Shown here piece by piece: positions 56,263 through 64,000 of a stretch of DNA of 64,000 bases. Both the position numbers and the translations under genes were made by a program. Position 1 is the first letter of the stretch; each line of letters begins with the position of its first letter. The stretch is from Janthinobacterium violaceinigrum (GTDB lineage: Bacteria > Pseudomonadota > Gammaproteobacteria > Burkholderiales > Burkholderiaceae_D), in the NCBI RefSeq assembly GCF_009208555.1, contig NZ_WFLI01000032.1, forward strand, positions 1 to 64,000. Direction: 5' to 3'. The notes below the pieces were generated by a model. That model worked only from the letters and a program-made list of their open reading frames with translations, searched no databases and had not been told where the DNA came from.

Positions 56263-59028
56263 ATGCAAAACACCCTGCTGTTAGTCGACGGTTCCAGTTA
56301 CCTTTATCGTGCCTTCCATGCGCTGCCCGACCTGCGCAGCCCGGATGGCTATCCCACGGGCGCCATGCACGGCATGGTCAACATGCTGCGCCGCCTGCGT
56401 GCAGACTACCCGGCCGCCTACATCGCCTGCGTCTTCGATGCCAAGGGTAAAACTTTCCGCGACGACATGTATCCCGAATACAAGGCCACGCGCGCCTCGA
56501 TGCCGGACGACCTGCGCCTGCAGATCGAACCGATCCACGAAGCCGTGCGGGCCATGGGCTGGCCCATCCTGATGGTCGACGGCGTGGAAGCGGACGACGT
56601 GATCGGCACCCTGGCCGTGCAGGCGGCCGCCGCCGGCATGGATGTGGTGGTGTCGACGGGCGACAAGGACCTGGCGCAGCTGGTCAACAGCCAGGTGACC
56701 CTGATCAATACCATGAGCAATGAAAAGCTCGATGAAGCGGCCGTGCTGGCCAAGTTCGGCGTGCCGCCCAACCGCATCATCGATTATCTGTCGCTGATCG
56801 GCGATACGGTCGACAATGTGCCGGGCGTCTCGAAATGCGGCCCGAAAACGGCCGTCAAATGGCTGACCTTGTACGACAGCCTGGAAGGCGTGATGGAAAA
56901 TGCGGCCAATGTGGGCGGCGCCGTGGGCGAAAACCTGCGCACGGCCCTGCCTTGGCTGCCGCAGGCGCGCGCCCTGATCACCGTCAAGACCGATTGCGAT
57001 CTGTCGCAGCACATGACGACGATCGCCGACTCGCTGGTGGCGAAGCACGAAGACAAGGAAGCGCTGCTGGCCTTCTTCCAGCGCTACGGCTTCAAGGCCC
57101 TGCTGCGCGAACTGGGCGCCACGCCGCCGCCGATGTCGCCCGTCGGCGCACCGGCAGCTGGCGCCGGTGCTTCCACCGCCAACACGACGGGCGACATGTT
57201 TGCCGACGCGGCCTCGGCCGTGGAAGCCGTGTATGAAACCGTGCTGACGGACGAGCAGCTGGACAAATGGATCGCCCTGATCGATGCGGCGGCTCTGACG
57301 GCCGTCGACACGGAAACCACCTCGCTGGAACCGATGACGGCGCAGATGGTCGGCATTTCCCTGTCCGTGGCCGAGCACGCGGCCTGCTACATCCCGCTGG
57401 CGCACGACTACGCGGGCGCGCCCGAGCAATTGACGCGCGAACACGTGCTGGCGAAACTGCGTCCGTGGCTGGAAGATGGAAACAAGCCCAAGCTGGGGCA
57501 GAACCTGAAATACGACAGCCACATCTTCGCCAACCATGGTGTGACGTTGCGCGGCATCGCCCACGATACCCTGCTTGAATCGTATGTGTTCGAATCGCAC
57601 AAAAAGCACGACATGGACAGCCTGGCCCTGCGCCACCTGAACTACACGACGATTCCGTTCGAAGACGTGTGCGGCAAGGGCGCCAAGCAGATCACGTTCA
57701 ACCAGGTGGAAGTGGAGCAGGCGGCGAAGTACGCGGCCGAGGATGCGGACGTCACCTTGCGTTTGCACAATGCCATGTGGGGCAATGTGGCGAACGATGA
57801 GAAGCTGACTTTCATCTATGAAAAGATCGAGATGCCGACGGCCGTGGTCTTGCAAAAGATCGAGCGCAACGGCGTGCTGATCGACGACGAGCTGCTCAAC
57901 ATCCAGTCGGCCGAGCTGGCAATCAAAATCCTCGAACTGGAAAAGAAGGCGTATGAACTGGCCGAGCAGCCATTCAACCTGGGTTCGCCCAAGCAGATCG
58001 GCGAAATCTTCTTTGAAAAGCTGAAACTGCCGGTGGTCAAGAAGACGCCGACGGGCGCGCCATCGACGGATGAAGAAGTGCTGCAAAAGCTGGCCGAGGA
58101 TTATCCGCTGCCCAAAGTGCTGCTCGAATACCGGGGCATGGCCAAGCTGAAGTCGACGTACACGGACAAATTGCCGAAGATGATCAACGTCACCACGGGC
58201 AGGGTGCACACGAACTATGCGCAAGCCGTGGCCGTCACGGGCCGCCTGGCGTCGAACGACCCGAACCTGCAGAATATTCCCATCCGCAGCGCGGAAGGCC
58301 GCCGCATCCGCGAAGCCTTCATTGCGCCGCCGGGCAGCCACATCGTTTCGGCCGACTATTCGCAGATCGAATTGCGCATCATGGCGCACATCTCGGGCGA
58401 TGAAGCCATGCTGCGCGCGTTTGCCGACGGCATCGACATTCACCGCGCCACGGCCGCCGAGATCTTTGGCGTGCCGGCCGCGGAAGTGCAGAGCGAACAG
58501 CGCCGCTATGCCAAGGTCATCAACTTCGGTTTGATCTACGGCATGAGCGCGTTTGGCCTGGCCGGTAACCTGGGCGTGGACCGCACGGCCGCGCAAAGCT
58601 ATATCGACCGTTATTTCGCTCGTTTCTCGGGCGTGAAACAATATATGGAAGACACGCGCCAGCAGGCGAAGGCGCGCGGCTACGTGGAAACCGTGTTCGG
58701 CCGCCGTTTGTGGCTGCCGGAAATCAATTCGCCGAACGGCCCCCGCCGCCAGGGCGCCGAACGGGCGGCCATCAACGCGCCCATGCAGGGCACGGCTGCC
58801 GACCTGATCAAGCTGGCCATGATTGCCGTGCAAGGCTGGCTGGAAACGGATGGCTTGCAGACGAAGATGATCATGCAGGTGCACGATGAACTGGTGCTGG
58901 AAGTGCCGGACGCCGAGCTGGAACTGGTCAAGCGCAAGCTGCCGGAACTGATGGCCGGCGTGGCCGCGTTGAAAGTGCCGCTGACGGCCGAGGTGGGCGT
59001 CGGCAGGAACTGGGACGAAGCGCATTGA
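56263..59028 (+). CDS. polA: DNA polymerase I
   Basis: Pol I fills gaps and removes RNA primers. The 921-residue protein has all three domains: 5'-3' exonuclease (1 to about 290; 'FDAKGKTFRDDMYPEYKATR'), 3'-5' proofreading exonuclease with Asp349 and Glu351 in 'AVDTETTSLEP', so proofreading should be active, and polymerase (about 540 to the end; motif A 'VSADYSQIELRIMAHIS', O-helix 'RRYAKVINFGLIYGMS', motif C 'QVHDELVLEV'). ATG 56263 begins the conserved 'LLLVDGSSYLYRAFHALP'. A repeat element follows the stop. Confidence 0.98.
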   Translation: MQNTLLLVDGSSYLYRAFHALPDLRSPDGYPTGAMHGMVNMLRRLRADYPAAYIACVFDAKGKTFRDDMYPEYKATRASMPDDLRLQIEPIHEAVRAMGWPILMVDGVEADDVIGTLAVQAAAAGMDVVVSTGDKDLAQLVNSQVTLINTMSNEKLDEAAVLAKFGVPPNRIIDYLSLIGDTVDNVPGVSKCGPKTAVKWLTLYDSLEGVMENAANVGGAVGENLRTALPWLPQARALITVKTDCDLSQHMTTIADSLVAKHEDKEALLAFFQRYGFKALLRELGATPPPMSPVGAPAAGAGASTANTTGDMFADAASAVEAVYETVLTDEQLDKWIALIDAAALTAVDTETTSLEPMTAQMVGISLSVAEHAACYIPLAHDYAGAPEQLTREHVLAKLRPWLEDGNKPKLGQNLKYDSHIFANHGVTLRGIAHDTLLESYVFESHKKHDMDSLALRHLNYTTIPFEDVCGKGAKQITFNQVEVEQAAKYAAEDADVTLRLHNAMWGNVANDEKLTFIYEKIEMPTAVVLQKIERNGVLIDDELLNIQSAELAIKILELEKKAYELAEQPFNLGSPKQIGEIFFEKLKLPVVKKTPTGAPSTDEEVLQKLAEDYPLPKVLLEYRGMAKLKSTYTDKLPKMINVTTGRVHTNYAQAVAVTGRLASNDPNLQNIPIRSAEGRRIREAFIAPPGSHIVSADYSQIELRIMAHISGDEAMLRAFADGIDIHRATAAEIFGVPAAEVQSEQRRYAKVINFGLIYGMSAFGLAGNLGVDRTAAQSYIDRYFARFSGVKQYMEDTRQQAKARGYVETVFGRRLWLPEINSPNGPRRQGAERAAINAPMQGTAADLIKLAMIAVQGWLETDGLQTKMIMQVHDELVLEVPDAELELVKRKLPELMAGVAALKVPLTAEVGVGRNWDEAH

Positions 59029-59037
59029 TGCTGCGTC

Positions 59038-59123
59038 GGCTTACGCGGGGCATGCCCCGCTAAGCCGCCCTACATGTTTACTTGAGCAATGACCGTAGGT
59101 CGGCTTAGCGCAGCGTAAGCCGA
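59038..59123. repeat. paired REP-like palindromes after polA
   Basis: Two related hairpins lie here: GGCTTA-GCGGGGCATGCCCCGC-TAAGCC with one bulge (59038-59066), and TCGGCTTA-GCGCAGCG-TAAGCCGA (59100-59123). They also pair with each other over TAAGCCGxCCTAC / GTAGGTCGGCTTA. This is the layout of a BIME made of inverted REP units. Sequences like the second unit are widespread in proteobacteria to my knowledge. Confidence 0.75.
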
Positions 59124-59156
59124 TATTTCCAAACGCAATATCTTCAGGAGAAACGC

Positions 59157-60041
59157 ATGAGCGACATGATCACCGATTGTGAAAGTTTGCTGGGCCAGAG
59201 CAGCTTGTCCGGGCCAGATGGCCGGCGTGGTTTCCTGAAGGTGGCGCTGGGTACGGGCTTTGCCGTGGCCGTGCTGCCCGTGGCGGCGCAAAACGTCATC
59301 AAGACGGATTCCGCCGGGCTCGTCACTGCCACCATATCCGTGATGGTTGATGGCCAGGCCGTGCCCGTGTATGCGGCGCAGCCGGAAGGCAAGACGGGCT
59401 TGCCCGTGGTGCTGGTCATTTCGGAAATCTTTGGCGTGCATGAACATATCGCCGACATGGCGCGCCGCTTCGCCAAACAGGGCTATCTGGCGCTGGCGCC
59501 CGACCTGTTCGTGCGCCAGGGCGACCCCACCAAGGTGGCCAGCGTTGCCGATTTAATGAAGGGCATCATCGCCAAGACGCCCGATGCGCAAGTGATGACG
59601 GACCTCGATGCCGTGGTCGCATGGGCCAAGCAGAATGGCGGCGACACGAGCCGCCTGGGCATCACGGGTTTCTGCTGGGGCGGCCGTATCACGTGGCTGT
59701 ACGCGGCGCACAATCCCGCCGTCAAGGCGGGCGTGGCCTGGTATGGCCGCCTGGTGGGCGAACCGACCCCCTTGCAACCTAGCAACCCCATCGATATTGC
59801 CGCTAGCCTGAAAGTCCCCGTGCTGGGCTTGTATGGCGGCAAGGATACGGGCATCAGCCAGGAATCGATCGGCAAGATGAAGGATGCGCTGGCCAAAGGC
59901 GGCAACAAGTCGGAATTCGTCGTCTACCCCGATGCGGGCCACGCCTTCAATGCCGATTACCGTCCCAGCTATGTGGCGGCCGATGCGAAAGACGGTTATG
60001 CGCGTTGCCTGGCCTGGTTCAAACGCCACGGCGTAGCGTGA
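59157..60041 (+). CDS. Tat-exported dienelactone hydrolase-family protein
   Basis: This 294-residue alpha/beta hydrolase has the catalytic triad of the family: nucleophile Cys in 'ITGFCWGGRITWLY' (GxCxG), Asp in 'LYGGKDTGIS' and His in 'DAGHAFNADY'. The N-terminus has a twin-arginine signal, 'GRRGFLKVALGTGFAVAVL', so it should be exported folded, unlike classical cytoplasmic dienelactone hydrolase. AGGAG precedes ATG 59157. The natural substrate is unknown. Confidence 0.9.
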   Translation: MSDMITDCESLLGQSSLSGPDGRRGFLKVALGTGFAVAVLPVAAQNVIKTDSAGLVTATISVMVDGQAVPVYAAQPEGKTGLPVVLVISEIFGVHEHIADMARRFAKQGYLALAPDLFVRQGDPTKVASVADLMKGIIAKTPDAQVMTDLDAVVAWAKQNGGDTSRLGITGFCWGGRITWLYAAHNPAVKAGVAWYGRLVGEPTPLQPSNPIDIAASLKVPVLGLYGGKDTGISQESIGKMKDALAKGGNKSEFVVYPDAGHAFNADYRPSYVAADAKDGYARCLAWFKRHGVA

Positions 60042-60263
60042 TCTGCAACAGAAAAATAGCAAATTTTTCCATCAGTTGACGCGAAAGGCGCACCGGGCTG
60101 TAAAATGCCCGGTTCGCGTCAATGCAGTACAATTGCATCTTCACTGCGCCACGCTGCCGCCAAGCGCGCACAAGATTGAATAATAAGCAACACTATACAG
60201 ATCAAGCCAGACGCCAGCATTGCGGGCGCCCGTAGGCCGGCGCCATTTTGAGGTAAGAAAATC

Positions 60264-61046
60264 ATCGATCCCGTCCTTATATCCATTTTGCTCGCGACCA
60301 CGATCGCGGGCGTATTCAGCATTACCGCGGCGGCGATCTTTTCGTTTGCATTCTTGTCCAAAGTGGTCGAGCGCATGGTCAGCTTGTCCGTCGGCATCAT
60401 GTTGTCGACGTCCTTGCTGCACGCCTTGCCCGAAGCATTCGAATCGCAGGCGGACCCGCGCAGCCTGTTCGCCACCCTGCTGGCGGGCTTGCTGGCCTTT
60501 TTCATGCTGGAAAAATTCGCGATTTTGCGCCATTCGCACCACCATGAAGGCGACGGCCACCACCACGCGCATGGCCACGACAAGCACGAAGCGGGCAAGG
60601 CCGGCTGGATGATCCTCGTGGGCGACGGCATGCACAACTTTACGGACGGCATTTTGATCGCGGCCGCCTTCCTGGCCGACCCAAAGCTGGGCCTGGTGAC
60701 GGGCCTGGCCATCATCGCGCATGAAATCCCGCAGGAAATCGGCGACTTCATCGTGCTGCTCAATGCCGGTTTTTCGCGCTTGCGCGCGTACGTTTTCAAT
60801 CTGCTGTGCAGCCTGATGGCGGTGGCGGGCGGCCTGCTCGGCTATTTCACCCTGGACCGCGCCAGCAATCTGATTCCTTACGTACTCGTGTTCGCCTCGT
60901 CCGGCTTCATCTACATTGCCCTGTCGGACCTGATGCCGCAGATGCAGCGCCGCGCCACCTTGCGCGAAACCATCCCGCAAGTGCTGCTGATCGCGCTGGG
61001 CGTGTGCATCGTGCTGTTCCTGACGCATAAACGCCACGGCGGTTGA
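60264..61046 (+). CDS. ZIP-family metal transporter
   Basis: This inner-membrane protein imports or moves divalent metals (zinc-like). From the proposed start it is 260 residues with eight hydrophobic segments, a His-rich cytoplasmic loop ('HSHHHEGDGHHHAHGHDKH') between the third and fourth, and the ZIP metal site in 'GDGMHNFTDGILI' and 'IIAHEIPQEIGDF'. The start is unclear. The frame reads back to a TGA at 60249 with no ATG or GTG. AGGT with good spacing points to the ATC at 60264, where 'IDPVLISILLATT' would begin; TTG 60288 is the fallback but has no ribosome site. Confidence 0.88.
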   Translation: MDPVLISILLATTIAGVFSITAAAIFSFAFLSKVVERMVSLSVGIMLSTSLLHALPEAFESQADPRSLFATLLAGLLAFFMLEKFAILRHSHHHEGDGHHHAHGHDKHEAGKAGWMILVGDGMHNFTDGILIAAAFLADPKLGLVTGLAIIAHEIPQEIGDFIVLLNAGFSRLRAYVFNLLCSLMAVAGGLLGYFTLDRASNLIPYVLVFASSGFIYIALSDLMPQMQRRATLRETIPQVLLIALGVCIVLFLTHKRHGG

Positions 61047-61073
61047 CACGCGGCGGTGCCGCAGTGTCACTTG

Positions 61074-61082
61074 TGCTATATT
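61074..61082 (+). promoter_or_regulatory. extended -10 promoter of the leader ORF/ABC-F unit
   Basis: TGC-TATATT is an extended -10 element. A start about 61089 gives a leader of about 230 nt before the ABC-F gene that includes the short ORF. Confidence 0.5.
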
Positions 61083-61121
61083 GCCTTTCTGACTAACTTG
61101 CACAGAAAGGAGGAAAATATC

Positions 61122-61211
61122 ATGGAAGAAAACTTGTTGCTCGCCGCATGGCGCGCACGCTCTTTAAGCGCATTTGCCAGCTCTTGCCCACGTTCTATCG
61201 CGCTGCGATAA
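61122..61211 (+). CDS. 29-residue leader peptide upstream of the ABC-F gene
   Basis: A near-perfect Shine-Dalgarno (AAAGGAGG, 61106-61113) lies 8 nt before ATG 61122. The ORF encodes 29 residues starting MEENLLLAAWRAR and ends TAA at 61211, 108 nt before the ABC-F start. The peptide is unlike a protein domain. The strength of the ribosome site on so short an ORF suggests a regulatory role. GCTCTTGCC (61180-61188) and GGCCAGAGC (61215-61223) can pair around the ORF's end, as in an attenuator. An overlapping ORF from ATG 61148 has no ribosome site. Confidence 0.6.
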   Translation: MEENLLLAAWRARSLSAFASSCPRSIALR

Positions 61212-61319
61212 CCTGGCCAGAGCAAAGTTACCCTCCTATACGAGTCCTTTCCTGGTACTCCGTTGTCGTTAGCGCTCCTGTTAACGCGGATGCTTGCATC
61301 CCGAACAAAGACAAGAGCC

Positions 61320-63062
61320 ATGACTACCCTGATCTCGACACAAGCTTTACAACTGGATACCCACGACGGTTTCCTGTTCCATGAACTCGCCTTTACCTTG
61401 CGCCAGGGCGACCGCATCGGCCTGATCGGCCACAATGGCTGCGGCAAATCCACCTTGCTGGGATTGCTCAGCGGCACGCGCGAAGCCACTGCCGGCACCA
61501 TCCACTATTCTCGTGCCTGCCGCTTGCAGCACGTGGAGCAGCACTTGCCGCCGGAACTTGCCAGCCTGAGCCTGTACGACGCCTTGCTGGCGCCCGTGCT
61601 GGAACAGCCCGAACTGCATTGGCGGGTCGACAGCCTGCTGGCCGAACTGGGCTTCGACCTGGATACGGCGCAAGTGCCCGTGCACTCGCTATCGGGCGGC
61701 CAGCACACGCGACTGCTGCTGGGGCGTGCCCTGCTGCAGGAGCCGAACGTGCTGCTGCTCGATGAACCGAGCAATCATCTGGACTTGCCATCCTTGCTGT
61801 GGCTGGAGCAATTCCTGCTGGCGTGGCGCGGCGCCTTCATCCTCGTCTCGCACGACCAGCGCCTGCTCGACAACGTGGCCACGCGCAGCTGGATCTTGCG
61901 CGACCGCCGGCTCTACGATTTCGACTTGCCGTGCGGCCCTGCGCTGGCGGCGCTGGCCGAGGCCGATATTGCCGCCGCCGCCCGGCATGCGGCGGAACAA
62001 AAGGAAATCGACCGCCTGTCTGCCAGCAGCGCCCGCCTGGCCCTGTGGGGCCGCACTTATGACAATGAAGACCTGGCGCGCAAGGCCAAGACCATGCAGC
62101 GGCGCATCGACAAGTTGAAGGATGAGCAATCGTTCGTCAGCGATGGCGCTCCCTGGCGCTTGAGTCTGCGCGGCAAGGCGCTGGCGGCCGACCAGCTGCT
62201 GACGCTGGACGGGCTGGACGTGCGCGCCGTGCCCGCGTCTCCCGTGCTGTTCCAGGTCGGCCAGCTGTGGCTGAAACCGGGCGACCGGGTCGCCTTGCTG
62301 GGCGCCAACGGCAGCGGCAAGTCGTCGTTGCTGCGCTTGTGCTGGCAAGCGATCCAGGCGCAGGAAGAGCGGACGGACTTGCGCTACCACAAGGCGGCAA
62401 ACATCGGTTATTACGACCAGTCGCTCAAGCAACTGGCCGATACGGCCGACCTGTCCGACGCCCTGTATCCGTTTGCCGTGCAAAATGAAGCTGCGCGCAG
62501 TCAGGTGGCGCGCAAGCAAGCGCTGATTGCGGCCGGTTTCCCGTATGCGCGCCATGGCCAGACGGTGGCCACCCTGAGCGGCGGCGAGCGGGCGCGGCTG
62601 CTGTTCCTGGGCTTGTCGCTGGCCAGCTACCACTTGCTGCTGCTCGATGAGCCCAGCAATCACCTGGACATGCAGGGCAAGGGGGAACTGGGACAAGCGT
62701 TGCAGGGATTTGCGGGCGGCTGCCTGCTGGTATCGCACGACCGCGACCTGATCGAGACGGCCTGCAACCGCTTTTGGGTGGTGGCCGATGGCGGGCTGGA
62801 AGAGTGGCTTGATGCGGCCAGCGCGTATGCGCGGCTCAGTCTTGAGGATGGGCAGGCGCCAGCGTCCGCGCCGCGCGTGGAAAGCACATCGCTTGCGCCA
62901 GCGCAAACCGACGTCGATGTGCAGCTGGAACGCTTGTGCGAACTGGAGCAGTTGCTGGCGCAAGACCTGGCGAGAAAACCGCGCCATCAGAAGCCGGCCA
63001 GCCAGCAGGCGTGGCAGGACGAGATCGCGCAGTTGAATCGCATTTTGGGCATCACGGCCTAG
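61320..63062 (+). CDS. ABC-F family ATPase (ribosome-associated type)
   Basis: The 580-residue protein has two ABC domains and no membrane segments, as in ABC-F factors that act on ribosomes and in some cases protect them from antibiotics. Domain 1 has Walker A 'GHNGCGKST' (37-45), 'LSGGQHTRL' and 'LLLDEPSNHLDLPSL'. A linker (about 200-290, charged, 'KAKTMQRRIDKLKDEQ') follows. Domain 2 has 'GANGSGKSS', 'LSGGERARLLF' and 'LLLDEPSNHLDM'. A C-terminal coiled tail ends the protein. Whether it is a housekeeping (Uup/YheS-like) or a resistance-type member is not clear. ATG 61320 follows AAGACAAGAGCC, a modest ribosome site. Confidence 0.92.
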   Translation: MTTLISTQALQLDTHDGFLFHELAFTLRQGDRIGLIGHNGCGKSTLLGLLSGTREATAGTIHYSRACRLQHVEQHLPPELASLSLYDALLAPVLEQPELHWRVDSLLAELGFDLDTAQVPVHSLSGGQHTRLLLGRALLQEPNVLLLDEPSNHLDLPSLLWLEQFLLAWRGAFILVSHDQRLLDNVATRSWILRDRRLYDFDLPCGPALAALAEADIAAAARHAAEQKEIDRLSASSARLALWGRTYDNEDLARKAKTMQRRIDKLKDEQSFVSDGAPWRLSLRGKALAADQLLTLDGLDVRAVPASPVLFQVGQLWLKPGDRVALLGANGSGKSSLLRLCWQAIQAQEERTDLRYHKAANIGYYDQSLKQLADTADLSDALYPFAVQNEAARSQVARKQALIAAGFPYARHGQTVATLSGGERARLLFLGLSLASYHLLLLDEPSNHLDMQGKGELGQALQGFAGGCLLVSHDRDLIETACNRFWVVADGGLEEWLDAASAYARLSLEDGQAPASAPRVESTSLAPAQTDVDVQLERLCELEQLLAQDLARKPRHQKPASQQAWQDEIAQLNRILGITA

Positions 63063-63205
63063 ATGGCGCTGTCCGGGCGATGGTCGCCGTCGCCCATGGA
63101 CGCTTGCTGGCGATGGCGTCTGCAAGCGGCGGCAGCGCCTTGCGCGTGGTGCATGTCGTCGGCCAGAGCCGCCTTCCCCGTGATGAAACGCAAGGGCGGC
63201 AGGTA

Positions 63206-64000
63206 TCAGGACGGCGTTTGCGTCAGCCGTTGCAGTTCAAACAGTGCGTTGCCGTATTCGGCATACATCACCATGCCGGTGGCAACCGTCTTTTCAAAAT
63301 ACTCCCTGGCTTTGCGCCGGTCCTGTTTCAGCAGATAGTATTGGCCGATATTAAAATACGCTTCGCATAAGGACAGCAGGCGCTCGTCGCCCTGCATTGT
63401 GTCGGCCGCCGCCAGCACCTGTTCCGGCGTCGAGATGCCGGTGAACAGCCCGTAGGCGGGACGCGGCCAGGCGCCGCTGGCCTCGGCATTCAATTCCTGC
63501 CTGAGCGCGTCCGGCAAGGCTAGCCCGGCAGGTCCCAGCGTCCACAGATACCACAGCCTGGCATACGGCTGTGCCTCCATGTTTGCCGCCGAGATGGTCA
63601 GCGGTTCCAGGTCGTCGAGCGCGCGCCGGTATTGGCCCATCTGGTAATAAGTCTGGCCGCGTTGGTAGGCGACTTCATAGGCATCGTAGCCCAGCAGCCG
63701 CGCCTGTTCCAGCTGCTCGATGGCGGCCTGGAACTGTCCGCGCCGGACCTGGATCGATGCCAGCGTCATATGGTAGACAGCCGTCGATGGTTGCAGCGCC
63801 AGCGCCTGCGTCAGGTCGGCCCATGCCAACTCGGCTTGCTGCAGATCCGCATGGGCCGAGCCGCGCAACCAGTAGGCCTGGGCCATTTCCTGCTTGTCTT
63901 CCGGCTTGCGTGCGATGGTCGCGCTGTGCTCGGCGATGTCTTTTTCCAGGCTGCTGCGCATGCGCTGGCCGGGCGTATTGGCCGCCGTGCCCGGTTTGTT
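63206..64000 (-). CDS. TPR-repeat protein, partial at the right edge
   Basis: The frame is open to the window edge on the minus strand, so the N-terminus is probably outside; ATG 63961 is only an internal candidate. The 264 visible residues hold tetratricopeptide-like helix pairs ('AQAYWLRGSAHADLQQAELA', 'AVYHMTLASIQVRRGQFQAA', 'EVAYQRGQTYYQMGQYRRAL') and a C-terminal part resembling NlpI-type lipoproteins ('EAYFNIGQYYLLKQDRRKAR'). If so it would be an envelope adaptor. The 143 nt between it and the ABC-F gene show no other feature. Confidence 0.75.
   Translation of the reverse strand, partial: NKPGTAANTPGQRMRSSLEKDIAEHSATIARKPEDKQEMAQAYWLRGSAHADLQQAELAWADLTQALALQPSTAVYHMTLASIQVRRGQFQAAIEQLEQARLLGYDAYEVAYQRGQTYYQMGQYRRALDDLEPLTISAANMEAQPYARLWYLWTLGPAGLALPDALRQELNAEASGAWPRPAYGLFTGISTPEQVLAAADTMQGDERLLSLCEAYFNIGQYYLLKQDRRKAREYFEKTVATGMVMYAEYGNALFELQRLTQTPS

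Noticed and set aside
56281-59025. Minus-strand frame of 914 codons
   Set aside because: It is the exact shadow of polA.
61148-61384. 78-codon ORF overlapping the leader ORF and the start of the ABC-F gene
   Set aside because: There is no ribosome site before its ATG, it overlaps the strong 29-codon ORF in another frame, and it runs into the ABC-F coding sequence out of frame.
61076-61501. Minus-strand 141-codon ORF across the ABC-F leader
   Set aside because: No ribosome site or family signature; half of it is antisense to the ABC-F N-terminal domain.

Overview
The window looks like a chromosomal segment of a high-GC betaproteobacterium, most likely Oxalobacteraceae (Janthinobacterium/Massilia/Duganella type). 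This rests on protein character (ErpA next to a bactofilin and AnmK, a BPSS1780-type membrane protein, a 142-residue L13 with a 130-residue S9, a DusB-Fis pair) and is an inference, not a database match. I see no tRNA, rRNA, insertion sequence, prophage or CRISPR array. Most of the DNA is ordinary core genome with accessory genes between.

Layout. 1-4.3 kb: the end of a LysR-type regulator, an exported metallo-beta-lactamase-fold protein with an altered metal motif, a DsbA-like protein, a catalase with an OxyR-like site, and a DUF4279-like protein. 4.4-11.0 kb (minus strand): two ABC export systems, one with an unusual fusion of an ABC-2 permease to an M1 peptidase. 11.2-27.9 kb: core genes, including coq7, osmC-like, rplM-rpsI, argC, bactofilin, erpA, anmK, an M23 peptidase, tyrS-dtd, a PEBP protein, a phosphatase, dusB-fis, purH and ruvC-ruvA-ruvB, followed by a UPF0178 gene. 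28.4-31.4 kb: a two-gene surface operon pairing a DUF3494 (ice-binding-like) Ig-repeat lipoprotein with an OmpA-family protein. 31.6-36.5 kb: a DUF2147 protein, valS and a porin. 36.5-42.4 kb: a signalling cluster with a GGDEF-EAL protein, a Crp/Fnr regulator, a hybrid histidine kinase and a receiver-PAS protein. 42.4-47.5 kb: a TPP riboswitch and thiC-thiS-thiG-thiD-thiE. 47.5-64 kb: a receiver-ANTAR protein, glutathione-dependent formaldehyde dehydrogenase, unknown genes, a UvrD-type helicase, BPSS1780-thrB-DUF2782, polA, a dienelactone hydrolase, a ZIP transporter, an ABC-F ATPase with an upstream leader ORF, and a truncated TPR protein.

The most interesting signals are non-coding. A structured ~120-bp repeat occurs three times (after coq7/osmC, after purH, and inside the thi operon). 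Its core is conserved with a compensatory base-pair change, while its outermost arms differ between copies yet are complementary within each copy. The ABC-F gene follows a 29-codon ORF with a near-perfect Shine-Dalgarno sequence, the arrangement expected for ribosome-mediated attenuation. The thiC leader has two competing anti-Shine-Dalgarno segments after the TPP aptamer. Smaller signals include a possible AUC start in the ZIP gene and a predicted leaderless uvrD transcript.
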